Shown in pieces: positions 51,258 to 58,266 of a DNA stretch of 64,000 bases (position 1 is its first letter; the number at the start of each line of letters is the position of its first letter). Source of the stretch: Bradyrhizobium liaoningense (GTDB lineage Bacteria > Pseudomonadota > Alphaproteobacteria > Rhizobiales > Xanthobacteraceae); contig NZ_JAFCJS010000001.1 of the NCBI RefSeq assembly GCF_018130825.1, positions 1,240,001-1,304,000 of the forward strand, written 5' to 3'. The notes beneath the pieces were generated by a model. That model was given only the letters and a program-made list of their open reading frames with translations, was not told the origin of the DNA and ran no database searches. The position numbers and the translations under genes are program-made.

Positions 51258-51954
51258 TCAACCGCTCACCAGGACAAGCCTCATTGCGGACAGTATCTCG
51301 TAGCGGTCGAGAATCGGCGCACCATCGGATCGCGCGAGAGTGCGGCGGTTCACAATGGCGACGATCATGTCGGAGACCTCAAGCCGCTTGATCGGCTGGA
51401 GGTCTTTTACGGATTTGATCCGCGCGTAGAGATCCGTCGGCCTGCCGCGTTGCGCAGGAAAAGCAAAGGGCGGCGTCGGAATGCAGAAGACGAAATGCAG
51501 ATAATCGCCGAAAGCCCTGGATCCATCAATTCCCACAAGTTTGGTCAACACCGCATAGAACCGCTCCGCAGCCGAGGATCACCTGGAAGCCCGTGTAGTC
51601 GACCGGCCCTCGCATCTGGTAATCTTCGACCAGATGTTCGTTGATCTCCACGCTTGCCAGACAGGGCCCGCAATCGCCGGACCGCACCCAGAAGAAGCGG
51701 TCTTCCATGAAATCACGGCAAAAGACCATATTGCGCGGTGGCAGCGAAGAGAGCGGATCAGCCCAGCGCGAAGCAAAGCCCACGTCATCGAGGAAACCAT
51801 AGGGTGCGTTGAACGCTCCTTCTCCAGTCGCACTGAAGTACTGCGAAAGACGGCCTGCGACGAACAGCGAGGCCTGCTCGCCTCGCCGGAACTCCTCGCT
51901 TTCAATCGGGGTCGCGACCACACGCGCCGCAGCGTTGGATTCAAGCTCGCTCAA
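51258..51954 (-). pseudogene. Hypothetical gene split by a frameshift
   Basis: Two frames overlap by 26 bases and look like halves of one protein of about 230 residues. The first ends GFQVILGCGAV..., the second continues ...ERFYAVLTKLVGIDGSRAFG. Removing one G near 51570-51574 joins them as VIL-AAERFYAVL. I do not recognise the family; the N-terminal half mentions a DYTGFQ motif and several Cys near the junction arise only from the wrong frame. It may be a real pseudogene or a read error. Confidence 0.6.
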
Positions 51955-52098
51955 TCTTGCATCGCCCCCGTCCGCTCAAAACAACTGGCGCCAACAATAG
52001 CATTCAAGCGCTATCGTCGCCTTCGAAAAGTTGGCCGCCTTCAGCGCAGCCGTTCGCTACGATGATGGCTTTCGCTGCGCTCTACCCACGCTACGAAC

Positions 52099-52461
52099 TC
52101 ACGCCCTCTTCCCGCCCCGCTTGGTGATCGGCGCGTTGCGGCGCTCCCGTTTGCCGCGTGCGATCTCGGTCGCCAGCGCGTCGAGCTTCGGCTCCCAGAA
52201 ATTCCTGAACCGGCCGATCCACGCGTCCACCGCCTGAAGCCCCGCGGCGTCGACCGAATAGAGGCGCCGTTGCGCCTCCGCGCGAACCGTCGCAAAGCCG
52301 CTCTCGCGCAGCACCTTGAGGTGCTGCGACACGGCGGCCTGGGTGATCCCGAACTCGCTCCCGATCACCCCGACGACCTCACCGGACGCCATCTCCCCGG
52401 GCGCAAGCAGCTCGAGGATGCGACGGCGCACGGGATCGGCGAGGACCTCGAAGACGTGCAT
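52099..52461 (-). CDS. ArsR family transcriptional regulator
   Basis: A 120-residue ArsR/SmtB-type repressor: VLADPVRRRILELLAPGEMASGEVVGVIGSEFGITQAAVSQHLKVLRESGFATVRAEAQRRLYSVDAAGLQAVDAWIGRFRNFWEPKLDAL. No metal-site Cys cluster is present; this is the group that accompanies AHSA1/SRPBCC genes. Its start overlaps the stop of the SRPBCC gene (ATGA), so it is the second gene of that operon. Confidence 0.92.
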   Translation of the reverse strand: MHVFEVLADPVRRRILELLAPGEMASGEVVGVIGSEFGITQAAVSQHLKVLRESGFATVRAEAQRRLYSVDAAGLQAVDAWIGRFRNFWEPKLDALATEIARGKRERRNAPITKRGGKRA

Positions 52462-53123
52462 CAGCTTCCCGTGCCCGGATGCGCGGTGCCGGGCGGCACC
52501 TCACCGCGATAGAATGCGATGGTGCGGTCCGAGCGCTCCTTTGCCGTAGCGGGGTCCACCCCGCTCGCAACGTGCGCCGCGCGCCAATATTCGCCGCTTG
52601 TCGTCATGAAGTCCTTGCCCTCAGGCGAGCCCATCCACGCCTCGGCCGTCTCATGATCGACCGATGCTCCGGTCGCAAGATATCGCTCCAGTCCCGCAAG
52701 AGCGAGATCCCAACCGATCCCAACCGCACCTGGACCGAACTGATTCCAATGATCCTCAATCATCGCGGTGTGCTCAAGCGTCAGACGCGCCTGATTTCGC
52801 TCCGATGTCAGCCTGACATCGATCCAGCTCGTCGCGCCACCGAATTCCCATGTCGCAGCAAAATGAGTTGGCGGCGTGCACGCCGTGATGGTGCCGCCTG
52901 CGTTCCCCTTGACCTGGTACCTTCCCCCGAGCTGGAGCTCTCCCTCGATCGGCGCAAACCAGCGCGGAATGCGCTCCCTGCCCGTCACCGCATCCCAGAG
53001 ATCGTCGACGCTGGTGTCGTAAAGCCGCGTCAGCGTCACTGCGCTGGCCGGTTTTCCGTCCTTCTCGAAATTGATCACCGAGCGCGTGACAAGCCCCAGG
53101 ACCCTGGCGACGTCGATCTGCAT
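52461..53123 (-). CDS. SRPBCC (AHSA1-like) domain protein
   Basis: A 220-residue protein with an AHSA1/START-like domain in residues 15-150: AVTLTRLYDTSVDDLWDAVTGRERIPRWFAPIEGELQLGGRYQVKGNAGGTI and WIDVRLTSERNQARLTLEHTA. Such domains bind hydrophobic ligands. A C-terminal helical extension of about 60 residues is of unknown role. It is cotranscribed with its ArsR-type regulator and has a strong palindromic operator upstream. Confidence 0.9.
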   Translation of the reverse strand: MQIDVARVLGLVTRSVINFEKDGKPASAVTLTRLYDTSVDDLWDAVTGRERIPRWFAPIEGELQLGGRYQVKGNAGGTITACTPPTHFAATWEFGGATSWIDVRLTSERNQARLTLEHTAMIEDHWNQFGPGAVGIGWDLALAGLERYLATGASVDHETAEAWMGSPEGKDFMTTSGEYWRAAHVASGVDPATAKERSDRTIAFYRGEVPPGTAHPGTGS

Positions 53124-53170
53124 TGCGCTTCTCCCTCTTGTTTCGCACAAGCATGAATATCGGCGTACAC

Positions 53171-53194
53171 TAATATAAGTCAACACTTATATTA
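53171..53194. promoter_or_regulatory. ArsR-type operator upstream of the SRPBCC-arsR operon
   Basis: TAATATAAGT-CAAC-ACTTATATTA has perfect 10-bp arms in an AT-rich window. A -35-like TTGACT on the minus strand overlaps its centre (53184-53179). It lies 48 bases before the SRPBCC start and should be bound by the ArsR protein encoded in the operon. Confidence 0.8.
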
Positions 53195-53254
53195 TGATGG
53201 GACGGCGTTGGCGCTGCGCGGAGTTCCGCGTCGACGGCAGGATCACTCTACGCT

Positions 53255-53704
53255 CTAGGGACGGCGCACTTCGAAATAGGTCTTGCCGCCGCGCTGGAAG
53301 CCCGCGCCCTCGTAGAAGCGCAGGGTGGCCTCCCGCTTCGACCCCGTCGCCAGCAGGACCTTGTAGCAATCTTCCTGCCAGGCAAGATCGAGCGCGTGCG
53401 CGAGGACCCGTCGGCCGAGCCCCTGTTGGCGGTGGTCGGCGCGCGTGACGACATTCTCGATCACCCCATAGGATCGACCGCCCCGCGACAGGTTGGGCAC
53501 GATCGCGAGCGTGCACGAGGATACGAGCCGCTTTCCCGCCTGCGCCACGATCACGGTCATGAAGGTCGATCTCAGCAATGTCGACCAGACGCGCTCGGCG
53601 GCCGCCGGCTCCAGAGGAGGATCGTGCGGATGGAGGTGCCGGTAAAGGTCCAGCAGCTCGGACAGCTCGTGCTCCGCTGCTGCGCGGATCGTGGCTTCGG
53701 TCAT
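53255..53704 (-). CDS. GNAT family N-acetyltransferase
   Basis: A 149-residue acetyltransferase with YGVIENVVTRADHRQQGLGRRVLAHALDLAWQEDCYKVLLATGSKREATLRFYEGAGFQRGGKTYFEVRRP, the full acetyl-CoA site and C-terminal GNAT pattern. The start is the ATG preceding TEATIRAAAEHELSELLDLY; the open frame continues upstream into a repeat and that part is not coding. Substrate unknown. Confidence 0.9.
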   Translation of the reverse strand: MTEATIRAAAEHELSELLDLYRHLHPHDPPLEPAAAERVWSTLLRSTFMTVIVAQAGKRLVSSCTLAIVPNLSRGGRSYGVIENVVTRADHRQQGLGRRVLAHALDLAWQEDCYKVLLATGSKREATLRFYEGAGFQRGGKTYFEVRRP

Positions 53705-53766
53705 GTGGCGGCACCGCGGATCATGGTTTTGCAGGGATACCATCGAATCGGAGGGCGGGTCAGCTG

Positions 53767-53864
53767 AAGCGTAATCCACCAGTTTGAGCACAGCGCAACG
53801 AGAGAATGGTGGATTACGCACGCGGACTGCGCTTCGCGCAGCCGCGGGCTGATCCACCCTGCGC
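53767..53864. repeat. Interspersed repeat with GTGGATTACGC motif, copy A
   Basis: It holds two inverted GTAATCCACC / GGTGGATTACGC modules followed by CGGACTGCGCTTCGCGCAGCCG and an inverted CTGATCCACCCTGCG. The hairpin TGCGCTTCGCGCA is shared with two further copies within the next 3 kb. It lies between the GNAT and TetR genes. Confidence 0.85.
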
Positions 53865-53869
53865 GCTGC

Positions 53870-54553
53870 CTATCGAACGGTCTTGATACCGGCCAGGATG
53901 AGATCGACGCCGGCGAGGAATTGCGCGCGGTCGTCGTGATCGCGCAACTGCGGCGCCATCTGTCGCACGAACGGATATTTTGCAGGGTCGAGCTCCTCCC
54001 ACTGCGCCGCGACGGAGGCGAGGAAGGTCGATCGATCCATGCCGGCGACATGAGAGCGTGCGTTCGCTGCGTTCTGTCCGGCGACGCCGAGGATGTAGTG
54101 CACCAGCGCGGATGCGGAATCGAACTGCGCGGCCTGGGGCACGCCGAGCGCCTGGAGCCGGCCACCGACGCTTTCGATGATCTCCAGCATCGCCGGCCGC
54201 CATGGCTCGCGGAACAGCTGGGCGCCGACCCACGGATGGACATCGATCGCGTCGAACACGCCGCGGGCGACCGCGCGGATTGCCTCGCGCGGCTTTGCGC
54301 CGCTGACGATCCCGCCCATGGCACGCGCGATCACTGCGTCGGTCGCCGCAGCCAGCAGCTCGCCCTTGTCGGCAACGTGCCAGTAGATCGCCCCGCTTCC
54401 CGTCGCGAGATGCGCCGCGAGCGCACGGACGGTCAGGGCGTTTTCGCCGCCGCTGTCGAGGAGCTCGATCGCAGCGGCAATGATCCGCTCCCGCGAGAGT
54501 GCGTCGGTGCGCCGTTCTGTCCGGTGGGTCTTCGTTCGGGTTCTGGTCGCCAT
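53870..54553 (-). CDS. TetR family transcriptional regulator
   Basis: A 227-residue TetR with TetR_C_1/C_11-like C terminus. The HTH is RERIIAAAIELLDSGGENALTVRALAAHLATGSGAIYWHVADKGELLAAATDAV. It is divergent from a TetX-like flavin monooxygenase with 78 bases between starts, in which two matching dyads lie. The arrangement is the classical TetR-target layout. The ligand is unknown and need not be tetracycline. Confidence 0.92.
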   Translation of the reverse strand: MATRTRTKTHRTERRTDALSRERIIAAAIELLDSGGENALTVRALAAHLATGSGAIYWHVADKGELLAAATDAVIARAMGGIVSGAKPREAIRAVARGVFDAIDVHPWVGAQLFREPWRPAMLEIIESVGGRLQALGVPQAAQFDSASALVHYILGVAGQNAANARSHVAGMDRSTFLASVAAQWEELDPAKYPFVRQMAPQLRDHDDRAQFLAGVDLILAGIKTVR

Positions 54554-54571
54554 GCCTCGTCTTGACATGAA

Positions 54572-54607
54572 TGGAACGATGTTCCAATAGAATGGAACGA
54601 CGTTCCA
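54572..54607. promoter_or_regulatory. Tandem TetR operators between tetR and the monooxygenase gene
   Basis: Two 15-bp palindromes, TGGAAC-GAT-GTTCCA (54572-54586) and TGGAAC-GAC-GTTCCA (54593-54607), are 21 bp apart, centre to centre, i.e. two helical turns on the same DNA face. They lie between the divergent starts and would let the TetR protein repress both genes cooperatively. Confidence 0.88.
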
Positions 54608-54631
54608 GTCAACTTCCGAAAGGCTCCCCCG

Positions 54632-55774
54632 ATGACGACGCCGGTCACGATTGTCGGTGCAGGCCTCGGCGGCCTCACCCTCGCCCGCGTGCTGCACCTT
54701 CACGGCATTGGCGCAGTGATCTACGAGGCGGACGCTTCGGCGATGGCCCGCACGCAGGGCGGGATGCTCGACATCCACGACGACAGCGGACAGCTCGCAA
54801 TCCAGGCGGCCGGCCTGTTCGAGGAATTCCGCGATCTCATCCACGAGGGCGGCCAGGCCTCGCGCGTGCTCGACCGGCACGCGCAGGTGCTGCTCGACGA
54901 GCCCGATAGCGGCACGGGCGGACGGCCAGAAGTGCAACGGGGCGCCCTGCGGCGCATGCTGCTGGACTCGCTGCCCGCGGACACGATCCGATGGGGCAAG
55001 AAGCTCACCGGCGTCATCGCACGCGGCGACGGGCGGCACGAGCTGACATTCGCGGATGGCTCCAGCGTGGGCACGACGTTGCTCGTGGGAGCGGACGGCG
55101 CCTGGTCGAAGGTGCGGCCGCTGCTGTCGAGAGCAGTGCCCGACTATGTCGGCACCTCGTTCATCGAGATGTATCTCCATGACGCCGACGCGCGGCACAA
55201 GGCGGCGGCGGAAGCGGTCGGCGGTGGTGCACTGTTCGCGGTCGCGCCGGGCAGAGGGATTTTTGCGCATCGCGAGCCGGGAAGCGTGCTTCACGCCTAT
55301 ATCGCCTTGAACGAGCCCGCCGATTGGATCGCCGCCATCGACTTCGCCGACATTGCCGCCGCAACGGCACGCATCGTGGCCGAGTTCGACGGCTGGGCGC
55401 CTGCCCTCACCGCCTTGATCACCGATGCCGACACCCCGCCGGTCCCGCGCATGATCCACGCGCTGCCGAACGACCATCGCTGGGACCGTGTGGCCGGGGT
55501 CACGCTGCTCGGCGACGCCGCGCATGTGATGCCGCCGGCCGGCGACGGCGCGAACCTCGCAATGCTCGACGGCGCCGAGCTCGGCAAGGCCATCGCCGCG
55601 CGCCCCGACGACATCGAAGCCGCGCTCGCGGCTTACGAAGATGCGATGTTCTCCCGCAGCGGAGCAGCCGCGGTCGGCGCGCATGGGGTCCTGGAGCTCT
55701 GCCTCGGCGAACGCGCGCCGTTCAGCCTGGTGGAGTTCTTTACCGGCATGCACGAAACGGCGCGGGATTTGTAG
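54632..55774 (+). CDS. FAD-dependent monooxygenase, TetX-like
   Basis: A 380-residue class A flavoprotein monooxygenase. It has the FAD motif TIVGAGLGGLTLARVL, GGMLDIHDDSGQLAIQAAGL (TetX-like), VQRGALRRMLLDSLP, the DG motif LVGADGAWSKVRPL and the GD motif VTLLGDAAHVMPPAGDGANLAMLDGAELG. Resemblance is highest to the TetX/aromatic-hydroxylase group. It is controlled by the divergent TetR through tandem operators. The stop codon overlaps a repeat. Substrate cannot be told from sequence. Confidence 0.9.
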   Translation: MTTPVTIVGAGLGGLTLARVLHLHGIGAVIYEADASAMARTQGGMLDIHDDSGQLAIQAAGLFEEFRDLIHEGGQASRVLDRHAQVLLDEPDSGTGGRPEVQRGALRRMLLDSLPADTIRWGKKLTGVIARGDGRHELTFADGSSVGTTLLVGADGAWSKVRPLLSRAVPDYVGTSFIEMYLHDADARHKAAAEAVGGGALFAVAPGRGIFAHREPGSVLHAYIALNEPADWIAAIDFADIAAATARIVAEFDGWAPALTALITDADTPPVPRMIHALPNDHRWDRVAGVTLLGDAAHVMPPAGDGANLAMLDGAELGKAIAARPDDIEAALAAYEDAMFSRSGAAAVGAHGVLELCLGERAPFSLVEFFTGMHETARDL

Positions 55775-55830
55775 GGTGGATTACGGACGCGGACTGCGCT
55801 TTGCGCAGCCGCATCCTAATCCACCCTACG
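55772..55830. repeat. Interspersed repeat with GTGGATTACG motif, copy B
   Basis: TAGGGTGGATTACGGACG, CGGACTGCGCTTTGCGCAGCCG, then TAATCCACCCTACG: the ends TAGGGTGGATTA and TAATCCACCCTA are inverted and the centre is a TGCGC/GCGCA hairpin. The copy supplies the stop codon of the monooxygenase gene. It is the shortest of three copies. Confidence 0.88.
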
Positions 55831-55833
55831 CAT

Positions 55834-56715
55834 CTACTTCAGCGGCAGGAACAACTCCGCGACCGTCTCATGCTCCGGAACCTCCGGGAAGAAGCTCAGG
55901 CGCTGGCAATAGATCGGGAAGTCGCGGGCCTCCTCGCCGCTGGCCGGAAGCCAGTCGCGATAGAGGTAGAGCGCGGCGGGCTCGAGATTGTCGGTGTAGC
56001 CGACGACGCGCAGCACGGCGCAGCGTCCGCCGGGGATCTCGCCGGCCTTGATCGCGTCGTCGCATCCCGCGATCGGCTGATCGGTGCCGACGCAGAGATC
56101 CACGCTGTAATCGGCTGGCGTCAGGGGGCGCCGCTCGGAGCGCCAGACGTTGAAGGTCGGGCTCGTGCTGGGGTGCAGGCCGACCTTCTTGCGCCAGACG
56201 ATGAAGCGCTGGATGGTGGCGGGAAGCGTCGCGGGGTCGCCTCGATGCTCCAGGATGGCGACCTTCGTGGTGGGCACATCGCGGATCGTCACGTCGTCGG
56301 TGGAAAAAGTCTTCTGCATGAGCTTGCTCCTCGCGTTGTCGAGAGGCCCGAAGGCCGCAAGCCACGGCTCCCAGTCGGGAGACTTCCTGAACGACGACGG
56401 CGATTGCCCGAACCGTTGCCGAAAGGCGCGGGCGAAGGCATCCGGTGCGTCGTAGCCGGCGTCCATCGCGATGTCGGTGACGCTCAGGGCGTCACTGTAG
56501 GCCAGCTGACGCGACGCGCGCTTCATGCGGGCCAGCTGGACATAGCGATGCACGGATAGACCGAAGGTCGCCGTGAACTGCCGGTGGAAATGGAATTTCG
56601 AGAAGGCTGCGACAGCGCTCAAGCTGTCCAGGTCCAGATCATCGTCGAGATGCCGGTCGATATGCTCCAGCACCCGCCGCATCCGGGCCTGATAGTTTTG
56701 CAGCGCCGTCTTCAT
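55834..56715 (-). CDS. AraC family regulator with GyrI-like domain
   Basis: A 293-residue regulator with an N-terminal AraC HTH pair (VLEHIDRHLDDDLDLDSLSAVAAFSKFHFHRQFTATFGLSVHRYVQLARMKRASRQLAYS and GYDAPDAFARAFRQRFGQSPSSFR). A C-terminal GyrI/SbmC-like effector-binding domain follows (VTIRDVPTTKVAILEHRGDPATLPATIQRFIVWRKKVG). This order is typical of Rob/RamA-like sensors of hydrophobic small molecules. It lies between two repeat copies. Confidence 0.92.
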   Translation of the reverse strand: MKTALQNYQARMRRVLEHIDRHLDDDLDLDSLSAVAAFSKFHFHRQFTATFGLSVHRYVQLARMKRASRQLAYSDALSVTDIAMDAGYDAPDAFARAFRQRFGQSPSSFRKSPDWEPWLAAFGPLDNARSKLMQKTFSTDDVTIRDVPTTKVAILEHRGDPATLPATIQRFIVWRKKVGLHPSTSPTFNVWRSERRPLTPADYSVDLCVGTDQPIAGCDDAIKAGEIPGGRCAVLRVVGYTDNLEPAALYLYRDWLPASGEEARDFPIYCQRLSFFPEVPEHETVAELFLPLK

Positions 56716-56798
56716 CGTCCCTCCTCCGTGGCGGCTGCAGTTAGCGGCAGATGGCCGGAACACGCTCGACCGATCTTGCGGTTTGGCAAACCATAGCT

Positions 56799-56906
56799 CG
56801 TAGGGCGGATTAGCGAAGCGTAATCCGCCACCTAACAGCACGGCACAACTGGTGGATTACGCCGGCGGACTGCGCTTCGCGCAGCCGCAGGCTAATCCAC
56901 CCTACG
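56799..56906. repeat. Interspersed repeat with GTGGATTACGC motif, copy C
   Basis: This full copy contains the left module CGTAGGGCGGATTA..TAATCCGCC, a spacer, and the right module GGTGGATTACGCCGG, CGGACTGCGCTTCGCGCAGCCG and TAATCCACCCTACG. The right module is almost identical to copies A and B. It lies between the AraC and serine hydrolase genes, which are both on the minus strand. Confidence 0.88.
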
Positions 56907-56914
56907 CAGCCTCC

Positions 56915-58165
56915 CTACCCGCCCGCCATCAGTTGCTTCGCCAGCGCCATGTAGGCCGGCAGCGTCACGGGGTCGTTGGCGGCGTTGCCGGCGACGGGGT
57001 GCGAGGCGTAGCGCGCGATCACCATCTCGCACTTGGGATCGACATAGATGCCCTGGCCGTAGACGCCGCGCGCCATGTAGGCGCCGTGCTCATTGTGCGT
57101 GACCCACCATTGATTGCGATAGGAGGCCCCTGGCAGCGTCGTATAGCCGGCCGGCTTGAACTTTTCGGGGTCGCCGCCGCGGGCGATGTCCTCGACCACT
57201 GTCGACGGCACGATCTGCCGGCCGTTGAAGCGGCCGTGATTGCGCATGGTCTCGCCGAAGCGGGCGAGATCGCGCAGTGTCGTTGAAAGACCACCGCCGC
57301 CGCTTTCCGTGCCGATGCGGTCGACGTGGTAATACGCGTCCTCCTCCGCACCCATCGGCTGCCAGATGCGCTCGGAGAGCAGATCGGACAGCGTCATGCC
57401 GCTGGCGCGCCTGACGATCCAGGCGAGCACGTCGGTGTTGACGGTCTTGTAGGCAAAGGCCTTGCCGTGCTCGCCCTGCTTCTTCTGCGCGACGAGGAAA
57501 TCGAAAATATTGGTCGGACCGTCATAGCTGGGCGGGATCGGCGCCATGCCGTTGGCGCGCCTGAGGCCCCAGACGTGTGAGTTCTTGTCGGTGTAAACTT
57601 CCGTGTATTCGAGCCCCGTGGTCATATCCATGACCTCGTGCACGCGCGCGTCGCCGAACGCGCCGGCCTTCAGCTCCGGCACATAGTCCGTGACGGGCGC
57701 CTGCGGATCGATCCTGCCCTCGGCAACCAGCATGCCCGCGAGCACGCCGGTGAACGACTTCGTCACCGACATCGCGATATGCGGCTTGTGCGGCTTCAAA
57801 GCACCGAAGTAGCGCTCGTAGATCAGCTTGCCCCGGTGCAGCACGGCGATGCCGTCCGTATACGTCTCCTCCAGCATGTTTGCGAAGGTCATCGGACGGC
57901 CGTCCATGGTGGTGGAGGCGACCGCGCCGATGTCGCGGTCCGCGCGCGGCAGCACCGAGGCCGGCCCCGGCCCGCGCCAGACGTTCACCGTCGGCACCAG
58001 TTGGCGCACATTGCTCCAGGCCCATCGCAGCTCGGGGAAGCTGCGGAACGAGCCGTTCTGAAAGGTGATCGTCCGCTCCGCCGCCGGCGGAAAACCCTTC
58101 ATCCAGCCGAGCGATTCAGGGTCGGTCTCGGTCGCGGTGGCGGGCGCTTGAATAGCAGCAGACAT
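56915..58165 (-). CDS. Serine hydrolase, beta-lactamase/esterase family
   Basis: A 416-residue class C beta-lactamase-fold protein. SxxK is in IAMSVTKSFTGVLAGMLVAEG, Tyr in LEYTEVYTDKNS or the following region, and the final motif in NQWWVTHNEHGAYMARGVYGQGIYVDP (HxG-like). No signal peptide; likely a cytoplasmic esterase related to 6-aminohexanoate-dimer hydrolases. The second ATG is used. No partner genes are evident. Confidence 0.88.
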   Translation of the reverse strand: MSAAIQAPATATETDPESLGWMKGFPPAAERTITFQNGSFRSFPELRWAWSNVRQLVPTVNVWRGPGPASVLPRADRDIGAVASTTMDGRPMTFANMLEETYTDGIAVLHRGKLIYERYFGALKPHKPHIAMSVTKSFTGVLAGMLVAEGRIDPQAPVTDYVPELKAGAFGDARVHEVMDMTTGLEYTEVYTDKNSHVWGLRRANGMAPIPPSYDGPTNIFDFLVAQKKQGEHGKAFAYKTVNTDVLAWIVRRASGMTLSDLLSERIWQPMGAEEDAYYHVDRIGTESGGGGLSTTLRDLARFGETMRNHGRFNGRQIVPSTVVEDIARGGDPEKFKPAGYTTLPGASYRNQWWVTHNEHGAYMARGVYGQGIYVDPKCEMVIARYASHPVAGNAANDPVTLPAYMALAKQLMAGG

Positions 58166-58266
58166 GAACACGGGCTCCGGGGGGGACGATGTGGCTGGCT
58201 ATCATGGGACAGCGCAGCCGACATCCCGCGTTTGTGCCGGGCTGCTGTGCAGCGATCCGCCGCGCT

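Noticed and set aside
54554..55753. Upstream extension of the tetR frame opposite the monooxygenase gene
   Set aside because: The TetR fold starts at 54553; the remainder is antisense to the TetX-like gene and crosses its operators.
54632..55774. Calling the monooxygenase a tetracycline resistance gene
   Set aside because: Motifs support the TetX-like flavoprotein group only in general; many relatives hydroxylate aromatics. Substrate cannot be claimed.
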